Shown here: piece after piece, positions 1-6,700 of the stretch | Layout: every line of letters begins with the position of its first letter | Position numbering within the stretch: position 1 is the first letter of the stretch | DNA from: Clostridiales bacterium | Lineage (GTDB): Bacteria > Bacillota > Clostridia > Oscillospirales > Acutalibacteraceae | DNA length: 8,512 nt | Assembly (NCBI GenBank): GCA_021200075.1 | Contig: JAJQGZ010000208.1 | Coordinates: 1 to 8,512 of the forward strand | Reading direction: 5' to 3' | Position numbers and translations under genes: made by a program | The notes under the pieces: generated by a model | Seen by the model: only the letters and a program-made list of their open reading frames with translations | Told to the model about the DNA's origin: nothing | Database searches by the model: none

Positions 1-43
1 ATTAAATTTATATTAAAACTTGCCAAAAGTCAATAGAAAATTT

Positions 44-63
44 AAAAATAAATAATTATTTTT
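44..63. repeat. AT-only inverted repeat in the leading intergenic region
   Basis: An 8-bp perfect inverted repeat (AAAAATAA, 4-nt spacer, TTATTTTT) lies in the very AT-rich first 90 bases. It could be the weak tail of a terminator from a gene to the left or simply AT-rich upstream DNA that helps the promoter at 92-120. Nothing else coding or structured is visible in positions 1-91. Confidence 0.25.
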
Positions 64-91
64 AATATTTTTGATAATATTTTAAATTTGA

Positions 92-120
92 TTGAGATTT
101 TTCGCCGCTTGTGATATAAT
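92..120 (+). promoter_or_regulatory. Sigma-A promoter with extended -10 for the zinc-ribbon protein gene
   Basis: A -35 box TTGAGA (92-97) is followed by a 17-bp spacer and a perfect -10 box TATAAT (115-120). TG at 112-113, one base before the -10 box, makes it an extended -10. Very AT-rich DNA lies upstream, as in UP-element-like promoters. Transcription should start near 127, giving a leader of about 45 nt before the start codon at 173. This is a near-consensus housekeeping promoter, so the downstream two-gene unit is probably expressed in normal growth. Confidence 0.8.
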
Positions 121-172
121 CAATTAACAGCATACCCGGCTGTAAATACAGTATATGTCAGGAGTGTTTAAA

Positions 173-982
173 ATGAGATGTAAAAATTGCGGAGCAGATA
201 ACGACGACAACAGATATATATGCGAAATATGCGGTTCCCCTCTTTTCGACGAGGACGATATAAACGACGCACTCTCCGATAACGAGAGTACGCAGACATT
301 TAAAGCGGTCGGTAATTCATATAACAACAACAGCCGAAGCAAGAATACCGACACATCAAACACAAAACGCTCGAAAAAATCCTATAACGATAGTAATAAT
401 TATAATAATAACAACGACGATGATGATGACGACAAGAGCAAGAACAAAAATAAAGCGGCGGAGAAAAAGAGCGTTATAGTAATCGCCGTTCTCGCCGTAA
501 TATTAATTGCGATAATTGCCTGCGTTGTTGCGTTATCCGGCGGCTCATCCTCGGACGATGAGAAAACCTCCGAGCTTACAAAGGTATCCGCCACTTCCTC
601 CACAAACAGTACGACAAAGAGTGCAACAACCACCGAAAAGCAAACGACTACCGAAAAGACTACCACTACCACAACACAAAAAACCACCACAACCACCACT
701 GCAAGCACATGGATAATCAATGCTTCCAGCAGCGGCGGAGGAGAAGCCGAGGGCGGAGGAGAATACGCAAACGCAGAAAGCGTTACGCTGATTGCCAGAG
801 CGGACGACGGATATGTGTTTGACGGCTGGTATTCCGACGGAATAAAGGTCAGCAGCAATACTCAGTACACCTTTACCGCCAATGAAAACGCAAGCTTCTC
901 GGCGGTATTCACCCTTGCAAAAACTACTGCTCAGGAAACAACGCAGTCGGATTCAGATTCCGTCGATGTTGATTTCGGTTAA
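173..982 (+). CDS. Membrane protein: zinc ribbon, TM helix, Thr-rich linker and InlB B-repeat-like domain
   Basis: The function is not known. From residue 1 (269 aa) the layout is as follows. A CxxC-x10-CxxC zinc ribbon uses Cys3, Cys6, Cys17 and Cys20. A polar low-complexity segment (about 25-99) is rich in Asn, Asp, Ser and Lys and includes an Asn/Asp run at 78-87. One hydrophobic helix spans about 100-121, then a Thr/Ser/Lys linker about 123-179. A C-terminal domain (about 181-247) carries the pattern of a divergent InlB B-repeat (GGG-x-Y, VTL-A-A, GY-F-GWY, YTFT-N, F-A-F). With no signal peptide and lysines before the helix, the zinc ribbon is inferred to be cytoplasmic and the repeat domain outside. 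The ATG at 173 is preferred over the in-frame ATG at 155 because AGGAG (160-164) sits 8 nt before it. The cysteine-rich gene at 1022 follows in the same transcript. A sensor or wall-binding role is only inference. Confidence 0.85.
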   Translation: MRCKNCGADNDDNRYICEICGSPLFDEDDINDALSDNESTQTFKAVGNSYNNNSRSKNTDTSNTKRSKKSYNDSNNYNNNNDDDDDDKSKNKNKAAEKKSVIVIAVLAVILIAIIACVVALSGGSSSDDEKTSELTKVSATSSTNSTTKSATTTEKQTTTEKTTTTTTQKTTTTTTASTWIINASSSGGGEAEGGGEYANAESVTLIARADDGYVFDGWYSDGIKVSSNTQYTFTANENASFSAVFTLAKTTAQETTQSDSDSVDVDFG

Positions 983-1007
983 ATAAATTCAGTTTAATCA
1001 TACTCAC

Positions 1008-1013
1008 GGGAGG
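1008..1013 (+). promoter_or_regulatory. Ribosome binding site of the C_GCAxxG_C_C gene
   Basis: GGGAGG lies 8 nt before the ATG at 1022 and fixes that start. It falls in the 39-bp gap after the upstream gene, where no promoter or terminator is seen, which supports co-transcription of the two genes. Confidence 0.75.
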
Positions 1014-1021
1014 CGGTAATT

Positions 1022-1465
1022 ATGACAAAATCCGAACTTGCCAAATCACTTTTTGAATCCGGCTGCAACTGCTCGCAGTCTGTAGCGGCAGCTTTTGCCG
1101 ACGAAATCAGGCTTGATGAAGAGCTGATAAAAAGGCTCACGCTCGGCTTCGGCGGCGGTGTAGGCAGAATGAGAGAGGTATGCGGCGCCGTATCGGGTAT
1201 GGCATTTGTTATTTCCGCTTTATATAATGAAGATAAAGGCAGCGTTTACGCAAGAATACAGGATGTTGCAGGGCAGTTTAAAGAGCAAAACGGCTCGATA
1301 GTGTGCAGGGAGCTTCTCAGTCTTGATATAAAAGGCGCAGACTCCCCCGCTCCTCAGCCGAGGACGAAAGAATACTACAAAAAACCCTGCTCCCAGCTTG
1401 TCGCAATGTCAGCGGATATTCTCGAAAAATATATTGCTTCTCATCCGTATAGCATAAATAGTTGA
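1022..1465 (+). CDS. C_GCAxxG_C_C family (putative redox-active) protein
   Basis: This 147-aa cytoplasmic protein has the features of the C_GCAxxG_C_C family (Pfam PF09719), which is related to the C-terminal part of split-Soret cytochrome c. An N-terminal G-C-N-C-S-Q-S-V motif carries Cys15 and Cys17. A glycine-rich GFGGGVG stretch (about 42-48) precedes the central V-C-G-A-V-S-G motif with Cys54, and isolated cysteines follow at 95 and 123. Length and cysteine spacing fit the family, whose members are proposed to be redox-active or metal-binding; no reaction is established. No haem CxxCH motif is present, so it is unlikely to be a c-type cytochrome itself. It is the second gene of the unit that starts at 173. 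No terminator directly follows it, so transcription may run on into the tRNA. Confidence 0.85.
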   Translation: MTKSELAKSLFESGCNCSQSVAAAFADEIRLDEELIKRLTLGFGGGVGRMREVCGAVSGMAFVISALYNEDKGSVYARIQDVAGQFKEQNGSIVCRELLSLDIKGADSPAPQPRTKEYYKKPCSQLVAMSADILEKYIASHPYSINS

Positions 1466-1505
1466 TTCTCGTCGCACAGCTTTGTAAATAAAAATAAAAA
1501 AGGTA

Positions 1506-1534
1506 TTGCATTTTTTCGTCTAATGTGGTATATT
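1506..1534 (+). promoter_or_regulatory. Promoter of the tRNA-Arg gene
   Basis: A -35 box TTGCAT (1506-1511), a 17-bp spacer and a -10 box TATATT (1529-1534) lie just before the tRNA. TG at 1524-1525 is not positioned as an extended -10. The start of transcription would be near 1541, about 24 nt before the mature tRNA 5' end. The spacing and position make it a good candidate although both boxes deviate from consensus. Confidence 0.65.
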
Positions 1535-1564
1535 AACAAGGCACAAAAAAATCAATATCGATAT

Positions 1565-1641
1565 GCGCCGGTAGCTCAGCTGGATAGAGTGACTGGCTAC
1601 GAACCAGTAGGTCGGGGGTTCGAGTCCCTTCCGGCGCGCCA
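1565..1641 (+). tRNA. tRNA-Arg (anticodon ACG)
   Basis: This 77-nt cloverleaf includes an encoded CCA end (1639-1641). The 7-bp acceptor stem pairs 1565-1571 with 1631-1637 perfectly. The D arm is at 1574-1590, with its first pair a G-U. The anticodon stem pairs ACTGG with CCAGT (1592-1596 and 1604-1608) and the loop CTACGAA puts anticodon ACG at 1599-1601. The T arm is at 1614-1630 with loop TTCGAGT and two G-U pairs at its outer end. The discriminator base is G. A34 is expected to be edited to inosine by TadA, so this tRNA would read CGU, CGC and CGA. It has its own promoter and a strong terminator, so it forms a single-tRNA unit. Confidence 0.97.
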
Positions 1642-1679
1642 AAACAGAGAAGTAAACATCCGCTTGCTTCTCTGTTTTT
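1641..1679 (+). terminator. Intrinsic terminator of the tRNA-Arg unit
   Basis: A perfect 12-bp inverted repeat (AAAACAGAGAAG at 1641-1652 against CTTCTCTGTTTT at 1667-1678) encloses a 14-nt loop and ends in a run of five T. The hairpin begins directly at the tRNA CCA end. It is also the first convincing terminator downstream of the gene pair that begins at 173. Confidence 0.88.
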
Positions 1680-1769
1680 ATTGTGTTGTGAGGGCGTACA
1701 GAGAAATTTTAACTGTTCCTTTTTTCCATAAGTACCCGCTTATTATTCTTTTCTCTTATAATATAAATA
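1680..1769. other. Intergenic stretch with no recognised feature
   Basis: Between the tRNA terminator and the bidirectional hairpin the sequence is AT-rich and shows no ribosome binding site with a credible reading frame, no promoter of good quality and no RNA motif that I recognise. An open frame that crosses the tRNA and this region (1523-1864) is an artefact. Confidence 0.5.
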
Positions 1770-1814
1770 AAAACAAGCATATTACTTTTTACGGTAATAT
1801 GCCTGTTTTTATTT
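1770..1814. terminator. Bidirectional intrinsic terminator between tRNA-Arg and ppdK
   Basis: A 16-nt arm (1770-1785) pairs with 1794-1809 across an 8-nt loop with one A-C mismatch. On the plus strand the right arm runs into a T-rich tail (TTTTTATTTT). On the minus strand the complement of the A-rich flank gives a T-rich tail (GTTTTTATTTATAT). It therefore suits both converging transcripts: a back-up for the rightward tRNA unit and the main stop for leftward ppdK, whose coding region ends about 80 bp away. Confidence 0.8.
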
Positions 1815-1846
1815 TAGATAAAGACCTCAAGTGTCATATCTTCCCA

Positions 1847-1882
1847 CAGTTTAGCACGAAGTAATGACTTGATGATAAACTG
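1847..1882 (-). other. Possible secondary structure in the ppdK 3' untranslated region
   Basis: A perfect 7-bp inverted repeat (CAGTTTA at 1847-1853, TAAACTG at 1876-1882) encloses a 22-nt loop containing a further 4-bp stem. It sits between the ppdK stop codon and its terminator, so it would be part of the mRNA tail. No T-run follows, so it is not a terminator. It may be chance. Confidence 0.3.
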
Positions 1883-1891
1883 AAATACAGA

Positions 1892-4525
1892 TTAGCCCTT
1901 ATTGGATTTAATAGCTGCCTGAGCTGCGGCGAGCCTTGCAATCGGAACTCTGAACGGTGAGCAGGATACATAATCCAAGCCAATCTCGTGGCAGAATTTT
2001 ACAGAACTCGGGTCTCCGCCGTGTTCGCCGCATATTCCGCAGTGAAGCTCGGGGCGGGTAGCTTTACCGTTTTTAACGGCAAGCTTCATAAGCTGACCTA
2101 CGCCTACCTGGTCAAGCTTTGCAAACGGATCGTTTTCAAAAATCTTAGCGTCATAGTAGACATCAAGGAACTTACCTGCATCATCACGGCTGAAGCCGTA
2201 TGTCATCTGGGTAAGGTCGTTTGTACCAAAGCAGAAGAACTCTGCCTCCTTAGCAATTTCGTTAGCGGTGAGAGCGGCACGAGGAATTTCAATCATAGTG
2301 CCGACTTGATACTTCATCTCAACACCTGCTTCTGCTATTTCGGCATCGGCGGTAGCAACTACAATATTCTTAACATATTTAAGCTCTTTTGCGTCGCAGG
2401 CGAGAGGAATCATAATCTCGGGAGCTACAGTCCAATCGGGGTGAGCCTTTTGAACATTTATAGCGGCACGGATAACAGCCTTGGTCTGCATCTTAGCAAT
2501 TTCCGGATATGTAACAGCCAGACGAAGTCCTCTGTGACCCATCATCGGGTTGAACTCGTGAAGAGAAGCAATGATAGCTTTAATATCTTCAACGGATTTA
2601 CCCCGAGCGTCAGCAAGCTTTTTAATATCGTCTTCCTCTGTGGGAACAAACTCGTGGAGAGGCGGGTCAAGGAAACGGATTGTTACAGGGCAACCTTCAA
2701 GTGCTTCATAAAGAGCCTCGAAGTCGTTTTGCTGATAAGGAAGAATCTTCTCGAGAGCAACTTCTCTTTCCTCTACTGTATCTGCGCAAATCATTTCACG
2801 GAAAGTGGCGATTCTGTCCTCCTCAAAGAACATATGCTCCGTACGGCAAAGACCGATACCCTCGGCACCGAGTTCTCTTGCTTTCTTAGCGTCTGCGGGA
2901 GTGTCGGCATTTGTACGAACCTTGAGCTTTCTGTACTTATCAGCCCAGCCCATAATTCTGCTGAATGTGCCGGAAATGGTAGCGTCAACCGTCGGAATAA
3001 TACCGTCGTAGATATTACCTGTTGAACCGTCTATTGAAATATAATCTCCCTCGTGGTATTCCTTGCCTGCGAGAGTAAACTTCTTGTTTTCCTCATCCAT
3101 AACGATTTCGGAACAGCCGGATACGCAGCAGGTACCCATACCTCTGGCAACAACTGCGGCGTGAGAAGTCATACCGCCTCTTACCGTAAGTATACCCTGC
3201 GAAGCTTTCATACCGGTAATATCCTCGGGTGAGGTTTCAAGCCTTACAAGAACAACCTTTTCGCCCTTTGCATTCCAGGCCTCTGCATCGTCTGCGTTGA
3301 ATACAACCTTACCGCAGGCAGCACCGGGAGAAGCACCGAGTCCCTTGCCGGCAGGAGTAGCGGTCTTTAATACAGCTGCGTCAAACTGAGGATGAAGAAG
3401 AGTGTCAATGTTACGGGGATCAATCATTTCAACGGCTTCTTCTTCCGTTCTCATTCCCTCGTCAACAAGGTCGCAGGCAATCTGAAGAGCAGCCTGAGCG
3501 GTTCTCTTACCGTTACGGGTCTGAAGCATAAAGAGTTTGCCGTGTTCAACGGTAAATTCCATATCCTGCATATCTCTGTAATGATTTTCAAGCGTACTGC
3601 AAACCTTTGTGAAATCTGCAAAAGCTTCGGGGAATTTCTGCTCCATTTCGCTGATGTGCATAGGAGTACGAACACCTGCTACAACATCCTCGCCCTGAGC
3701 GTTTGTAAGGAATTCACCGAAAAGACCCTTTGCGCCTGTTGCAGGGTCACGGGTGAAAGCAACGCCTGTTCCACAGTCATCGCCCATATTACCGAATACC
3801 ATACTCTGAACATTAACGGCAGTACCCCAAGAATAAGGAATATCATTATCACGGCGATATACATTTGCACGAGGGTTGTCCCAAGAACGGAAAACCGCCT
3901 TGATAGCGCCCATAAGCTGTTCCTTGGGATCGGTCGGGAAGTCCTCGCCGAGCTTGTCCTTGTATTCAGCCTTAAACTGAGAAGCGAGCTCTTTAAGATC
4001 GTCGGCGTCAAGTTCAACATCCTGAGTAACGCCTTTTTCAGCTTTCATCTTATCGATAAGCTCTTCAAAATATTTCTTTCCGACTTCCATAACAACATCG
4101 GAATACATTTGAATAAATCTTCTGTAGCAGTCCCAAGCCCATCTCGGGTTGCCGGACTTTTCGGACATAACTTCAACAATCTCTTCGTTAAGACCGAGAT
4201 TGAGAATGGTGTCCATCATACCAGGCATAGATGCTCTTGCGCCGGAACGAACGGAAACGAGAAGCGGATTTTCCTTATCGCCGAACTTCTTGCCCGTAAT
4301 ATCTTCCATCTTAGTGATGTACTCGTTGATTTCAGCCATAATCTCGGGATTGATTTCATGACCGTCCTTATAGTACTGTGTGCAAGCCTCCGTGGTGATG
4401 GTGAAGCCCTGAGGAAGCGAAAGACCGATATTGGTCATTTCCGCGAGGTTAGCGCCCTTACCGCCGAGAAGCTCTCTCATGTTAGCATTACCCTCTGAAA
4501 AAAGGTAGCAATACTTTTTTGCCAT
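1892..4525 (-). CDS. ppdK: Pyruvate, phosphate dikinase
   Basis: The enzyme interconverts pyruvate, ATP and phosphate with phosphoenolpyruvate, AMP and pyrophosphate in the cytoplasm. In anaerobic clostridia it commonly serves a PPi-linked glycolysis, replacing or supplementing pyruvate kinase. The 877-aa protein is full length for the family (about 875). The N-terminal ATP-grasp domain (about 1-340) opens with the G-G-K-G-A-N-L-A-E-M motif near residues 22-31. The swivelling phosphohistidine domain has G-G-M-T-S-H-A-A-V-V-A-R-G with catalytic His455, the same number as in the Clostridium symbiosum enzyme. The C-terminal PEP/pyruvate TIM barrel (about 520-877) has the F-G-T-N-D-L-T-Q segment and the C-G-I-C-G-E-H-G-G-D loop with Cys829 and Cys832, one of which is the general acid. 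The start ATG has AGGAGG 8 nt upstream. It has its own promoter and terminator, so it looks monocistronic. Confidence 0.98.
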   Translation of the reverse strand: MAKKYCYLFSEGNANMRELLGGKGANLAEMTNIGLSLPQGFTITTEACTQYYKDGHEINPEIMAEINEYITKMEDITGKKFGDKENPLLVSVRSGARASMPGMMDTILNLGLNEEIVEVMSEKSGNPRWAWDCYRRFIQMYSDVVMEVGKKYFEELIDKMKAEKGVTQDVELDADDLKELASQFKAEYKDKLGEDFPTDPKEQLMGAIKAVFRSWDNPRANVYRRDNDIPYSWGTAVNVQSMVFGNMGDDCGTGVAFTRDPATGAKGLFGEFLTNAQGEDVVAGVRTPMHISEMEQKFPEAFADFTKVCSTLENHYRDMQDMEFTVEHGKLFMLQTRNGKRTAQAALQIACDLVDEGMRTEEEAVEMIDPRNIDTLLHPQFDAAVLKTATPAGKGLGASPGAACGKVVFNADDAEAWNAKGEKVVLVRLETSPEDITGMKASQGILTVRGGMTSHAAVVARGMGTCCVSGCSEIVMDEENKKFTLAGKEYHEGDYISIDGSTGNIYDGIIPTVDATISGTFSRIMGWADKYRKLKVRTNADTPADAKKARELGAEGIGLCRTEHMFFEEDRIATFREMICADTVEEREVALEKILPYQQNDFEALYEALEGCPVTIRFLDPPLHEFVPTEEDDIKKLADARGKSVEDIKAIIASLHEFNPMMGHRGLRLAVTYPEIAKMQTKAVIRAAINVQKAHPDWTVAPEIMIPLACDAKELKYVKNIVVATADAEIAEAGVEMKYQVGTMIEIPRAALTANEIAKEAEFFCFGTNDLTQMTYGFSRDDAGKFLDVYYDAKIFENDPFAKLDQVGVGQLMKLAVKNGKATRPELHCGICGEHGGDPSSVKFCHEIGLDYVSCSPFRVPIARLAAAQAAIKSNKG

Positions 4526-4533
4526 TGAGAATA

Positions 4534-4539
4534 CCTCCT
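4534..4539 (-). promoter_or_regulatory. Consensus ribosome binding site of ppdK
   Basis: On the minus strand a perfect AGGAGG stands 8 nt before the ppdK ATG. A full-consensus site of this kind predicts strong translation, as expected for an abundant central-metabolism enzyme. Confidence 0.85.
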
Positions 4540-4591
4540 AAAATAATAATATCTTTGGTTAGTGCTTTTGCTGTTAGTATAACGCTATATC

Positions 4592-4620
4592 ATTATAACA
4601 TAATACTCTGTAAAATACAA
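4592..4620 (-). promoter_or_regulatory. Promoter of ppdK (extended -10)
   Basis: Read on the minus strand, a -35 box TTGTAT (4620-4615), a 17-bp spacer and a perfect -10 box TATAAT (4597-4592) are present, with TG at 4600-4599 one base before the -10, an extended -10. Transcription should begin near 4585, giving about 60 nt of leader. No attenuator or riboswitch-like fold is apparent in that leader. Because recG reads in the same direction, some readthrough from upstream is also possible. Confidence 0.8.
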
Positions 4621-4634
4621 ACATTTTTTATGTT
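4620..4634. repeat. Small inverted repeat abutting the ppdK -35 box
   Basis: AACAT, five T, ATGTT forms a perfect 5-bp inverted repeat immediately upstream of (and overlapping by one base) the ppdK -35 box. The position would suit an operator or activator site, but 5-bp AT-rich arms can arise by chance. Confidence 0.25.
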
Positions 4635-4642
4635 AAAGTAAA

Positions 4643-4678
4643 ATTCGTCCTCCGCCGACGCTTTCGACACTTACGAAT
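4643..4678 (-). terminator. Possible weak terminator of the fakA-recG operon
   Basis: On the minus strand ATTCGT (4678-4673) overlaps the recG stop and pairs with ACGAAT (4648-4643), with a further CGA/TCG pairing inside and a short TTTT run after the second arm. The stem is only 6 bp with a large interior, so termination would be weak and partial readthrough into ppdK is plausible. Confidence 0.3.
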
Positions 4679-6698
4679 AAGACGCATTTTCAAACATTTT
4701 ATTCATACGCAAAGCGAGAGCGGAATTTTGAGGAGAGGTTAGGTCGGGGTCTACTTCGAGAATTTCCCTTGCGCATTGCTGTGTGATACGCAGAGTATCC
4801 ATATCATTTGCCATATCCGCTATTTTAAGCTCCGGCAAGCCATGCTGACGCTGACCGAAGAAATCACCCGGCCCTCTTAATTTTAAATCTTCGTCCGCTA
4901 TTTTAAAGCCGTCTGAATATTTTTTCATCGTCATAAGACGCTTTCTTGCACTTTCGCTTTTGCTGTCAGATACGAGAACGCAATAGCTTTTCCTGTCTCC
5001 CCTGCCTACCCTGCCCCTGAGCTGGTGAAGCTGGGAAAGACCGAAACTCTCGGCGTCTTCGACAACCATTATCGTAGCTGACGCAACATCCACCCCGACC
5101 TCCACCACGGTTGTGGAAACAAGTATCTGCACATCGCCGTCGGCAAACGCTTTCATTACCCTTTCCTTTTCGGCAGGCTTCATTTTGCCGTGCAAAAGAG
5201 CAAGGTTTCTGCCCCTGAAAGCTCCGTCGGCAAGCTCTTCGGCATACTGCTTGGCAGATTTTACATCAAGCTCGTTTTCCTCCACCGCCGGGCAAACTAT
5301 GTAGCACTGCTCTCCCCTGTCGACAGCGTCGAGTATAAATTTATACAACCTGGAGTTATAGCTTGAATTTACCACATCGGTACGAATTTCCTGCCTTCCG
5401 GGAGGAAGCTCGTCTATTATGCTGATGTCAAGATCGCCGTACAGGATAAGCCCGAGTGTCCTCGGAATGGGAGTTGCGCTCATAACAACCGTATGCGGAG
5501 ATATGCCTTTGAGCGCAAGAGCCGCCCTTTGCCTGACGCCGAAGCGGTGCTGTTCATCCGTTATAACAAGAGCTAATTTTTTAAACTCAACATCGTTTTG
5601 AATAATTGCGTGAGTGCCGATAAGCAAATCAATTTCGCCGTTTAAAAGCCGAGATTTTATTTCCCTTTTCTGCTTAGCCGGAACAGAACCGGTAAGAAGC
5701 TGTATCCGTATTCCTGCCGAAGCAAGCATTTTTTCAAGCGTTTCAAAATGCTGAGCCGCCAAAATTTCCGTAGGCGCCATAAATGCCGCTTGGTATCCGT
5801 TTTTTACCGCCGTGTGGATAAGCGTCGCCGCAACCGCCGTTTTACCCGAGCCGACATCGCCCTGAATCAAACGGTTCATAGGCACATTTTTTTGCATATC
5901 GGCAATGCACTGCTCCGTCACTCTCGACTGAGCTTTTGTCATATCAAACGGCAGGAGCTTTTTGAAGTCCGCTGTAAAATCATCTTTTATTATCGGGGCT
6001 GTCTCTTTCTTTTTACCGCTTTTGAGTTTGAGAAAACCGAGCTGCAAAATCAGCAGTTCGTCAAAAATCAATCTGTTCCTCGCAGGAGCAATATCGTCAC
6101 TCGACGGCGGAAAGTGGATATTCCTGATTGCCGTATCGAGCGGGACGAGAGAATATTTGCGCCGAATTTCACCACTCAGTATATCGGGTATTTCTCCGAT
6201 ACCGTCAAGCGCCGTTGACACGACCTTTGAAATTGCTCTTGAATTAAGCTTATTCTTTGCCGGATAGACGGGATATATACCGGCTTTGAAATCAGCAGGT
6301 TCAATCTGCGGAGCCGACATTGACGAGACGGAAAAATTCTTTTCTATCTTACCGTACAGGATATATTCATTATAGAGTTTCAGAGATTCGGCAAGATATT
6401 TATTATTGAATATCGTAACCTCAAGCACATCGCGCCCGTCGGAAAATCTGCATTTATAAAGGGTCATTCCCTTGCGAATATAATTTTCCTTAACCGGAGT
6501 TATCATAGCCACCCGTATACATACAACTTGTGAATTTTGCACCTGAGCGATTGTTTTTATATCCGTTTTATCCTCATATTTCCTCGGATAAAAATGGAGA
6601 AGGGAATCGACATCAAAGACGCCGAGACTGTTAAACAGCTTGGCTCTCTTCTCACCGACACCCTTTATAAATTGTATATCACTGTTTAAATTCAGCAT
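4671..6698 (-). CDS. recG: ATP-dependent DNA helicase RecG
   Basis: RecG is a monomeric superfamily 2 translocase that reverses stalled replication forks and migrates Holliday junctions. The N-terminal wedge has a helix-hairpin-like F-I-K-G-V-G-E-K-R-A segment at about 10-20 and an OB fold at about 50-145. The helicase core shows Walker A GDVGSGKT (280-287), the RecG-type Walker B DEQH (381-384) followed by R-F-G-V-R-Q-R, motif III M-S-A-T-P-I-P-R-T, and motif VI Q-L-R-G-R-V-G-R-G-D-R from Gln559. The C-terminal TRG-type segment L-R-G-P-G-D-F-F-G-Q-R-Q-H-G is intact. The length of 675 aa is normal (about 680). A GTG at 6704 overlaps the fakA stop and is in frame two codons earlier; the ATG at 6698 is chosen because GGAG (6707-6704) lies 5 nt before it. 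It is translationally linked with fakA. Confidence 0.97.
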   Translation of the reverse strand: MLNLNSDIQFIKGVGEKRAKLFNSLGVFDVDSLLHFYPRKYEDKTDIKTIAQVQNSQVVCIRVAMITPVKENYIRKGMTLYKCRFSDGRDVLEVTIFNNKYLAESLKLYNEYILYGKIEKNFSVSSMSAPQIEPADFKAGIYPVYPAKNKLNSRAISKVVSTALDGIGEIPDILSGEIRRKYSLVPLDTAIRNIHFPPSSDDIAPARNRLIFDELLILQLGFLKLKSGKKKETAPIIKDDFTADFKKLLPFDMTKAQSRVTEQCIADMQKNVPMNRLIQGDVGSGKTAVAATLIHTAVKNGYQAAFMAPTEILAAQHFETLEKMLASAGIRIQLLTGSVPAKQKREIKSRLLNGEIDLLIGTHAIIQNDVEFKKLALVITDEQHRFGVRQRAALALKGISPHTVVMSATPIPRTLGLILYGDLDISIIDELPPGRQEIRTDVVNSSYNSRLYKFILDAVDRGEQCYIVCPAVEENELDVKSAKQYAEELADGAFRGRNLALLHGKMKPAEKERVMKAFADGDVQILVSTTVVEVGVDVASATIMVVEDAESFGLSQLHQLRGRVGRGDRKSYCVLVSDSKSESARKRLMTMKKYSDGFKIADEDLKLRGPGDFFGQRQHGLPELKIADMANDMDTLRITQQCAREILEVDPDLTSPQNSALALRMNKMFENASYS

Positions 6699-6700
6699 AA

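Noticed and set aside
155..172. Earlier ATG start for the zinc-ribbon protein
   Set aside because: The AGGAG ribosome binding site lies inside this extension and is properly spaced for the ATG at 173, and the protein then begins directly with its zinc ribbon.
400..858. A 152-codon frame antisense to the zinc-ribbon protein
   Set aside because: Its valine and serine runs are just the complement of the Thr, Asn and Asp codon tracts of the true gene.
1523..1864. A 113-codon open frame across tRNA-Arg
   Set aside because: It reads through the tRNA and both terminator hairpins; the tRNA explains the sequence and no ribosome binding site is present.
1988..3025. A 345-codon open frame on the plus strand inside ppdK
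   Set aside because: It lies wholly antisense to an unmistakable ppdK with intact catalytic motifs; its product has no recognisable domain and there is no good ribosome binding site. Long antisense frames are common opposite well-biased, highly expressed genes.
3392..4498. A 368-codon open frame on the plus strand inside ppdK
   Set aside because: It is antisense to the ATP-grasp half of ppdK, in the same antisense register effect as the other long frame, with a composition unlike a real protein and no family resemblance.
5748..6267. Plus-strand frames opposite recG
   Set aside because: They are antisense to conserved RecG helicase motifs and resemble no known protein.
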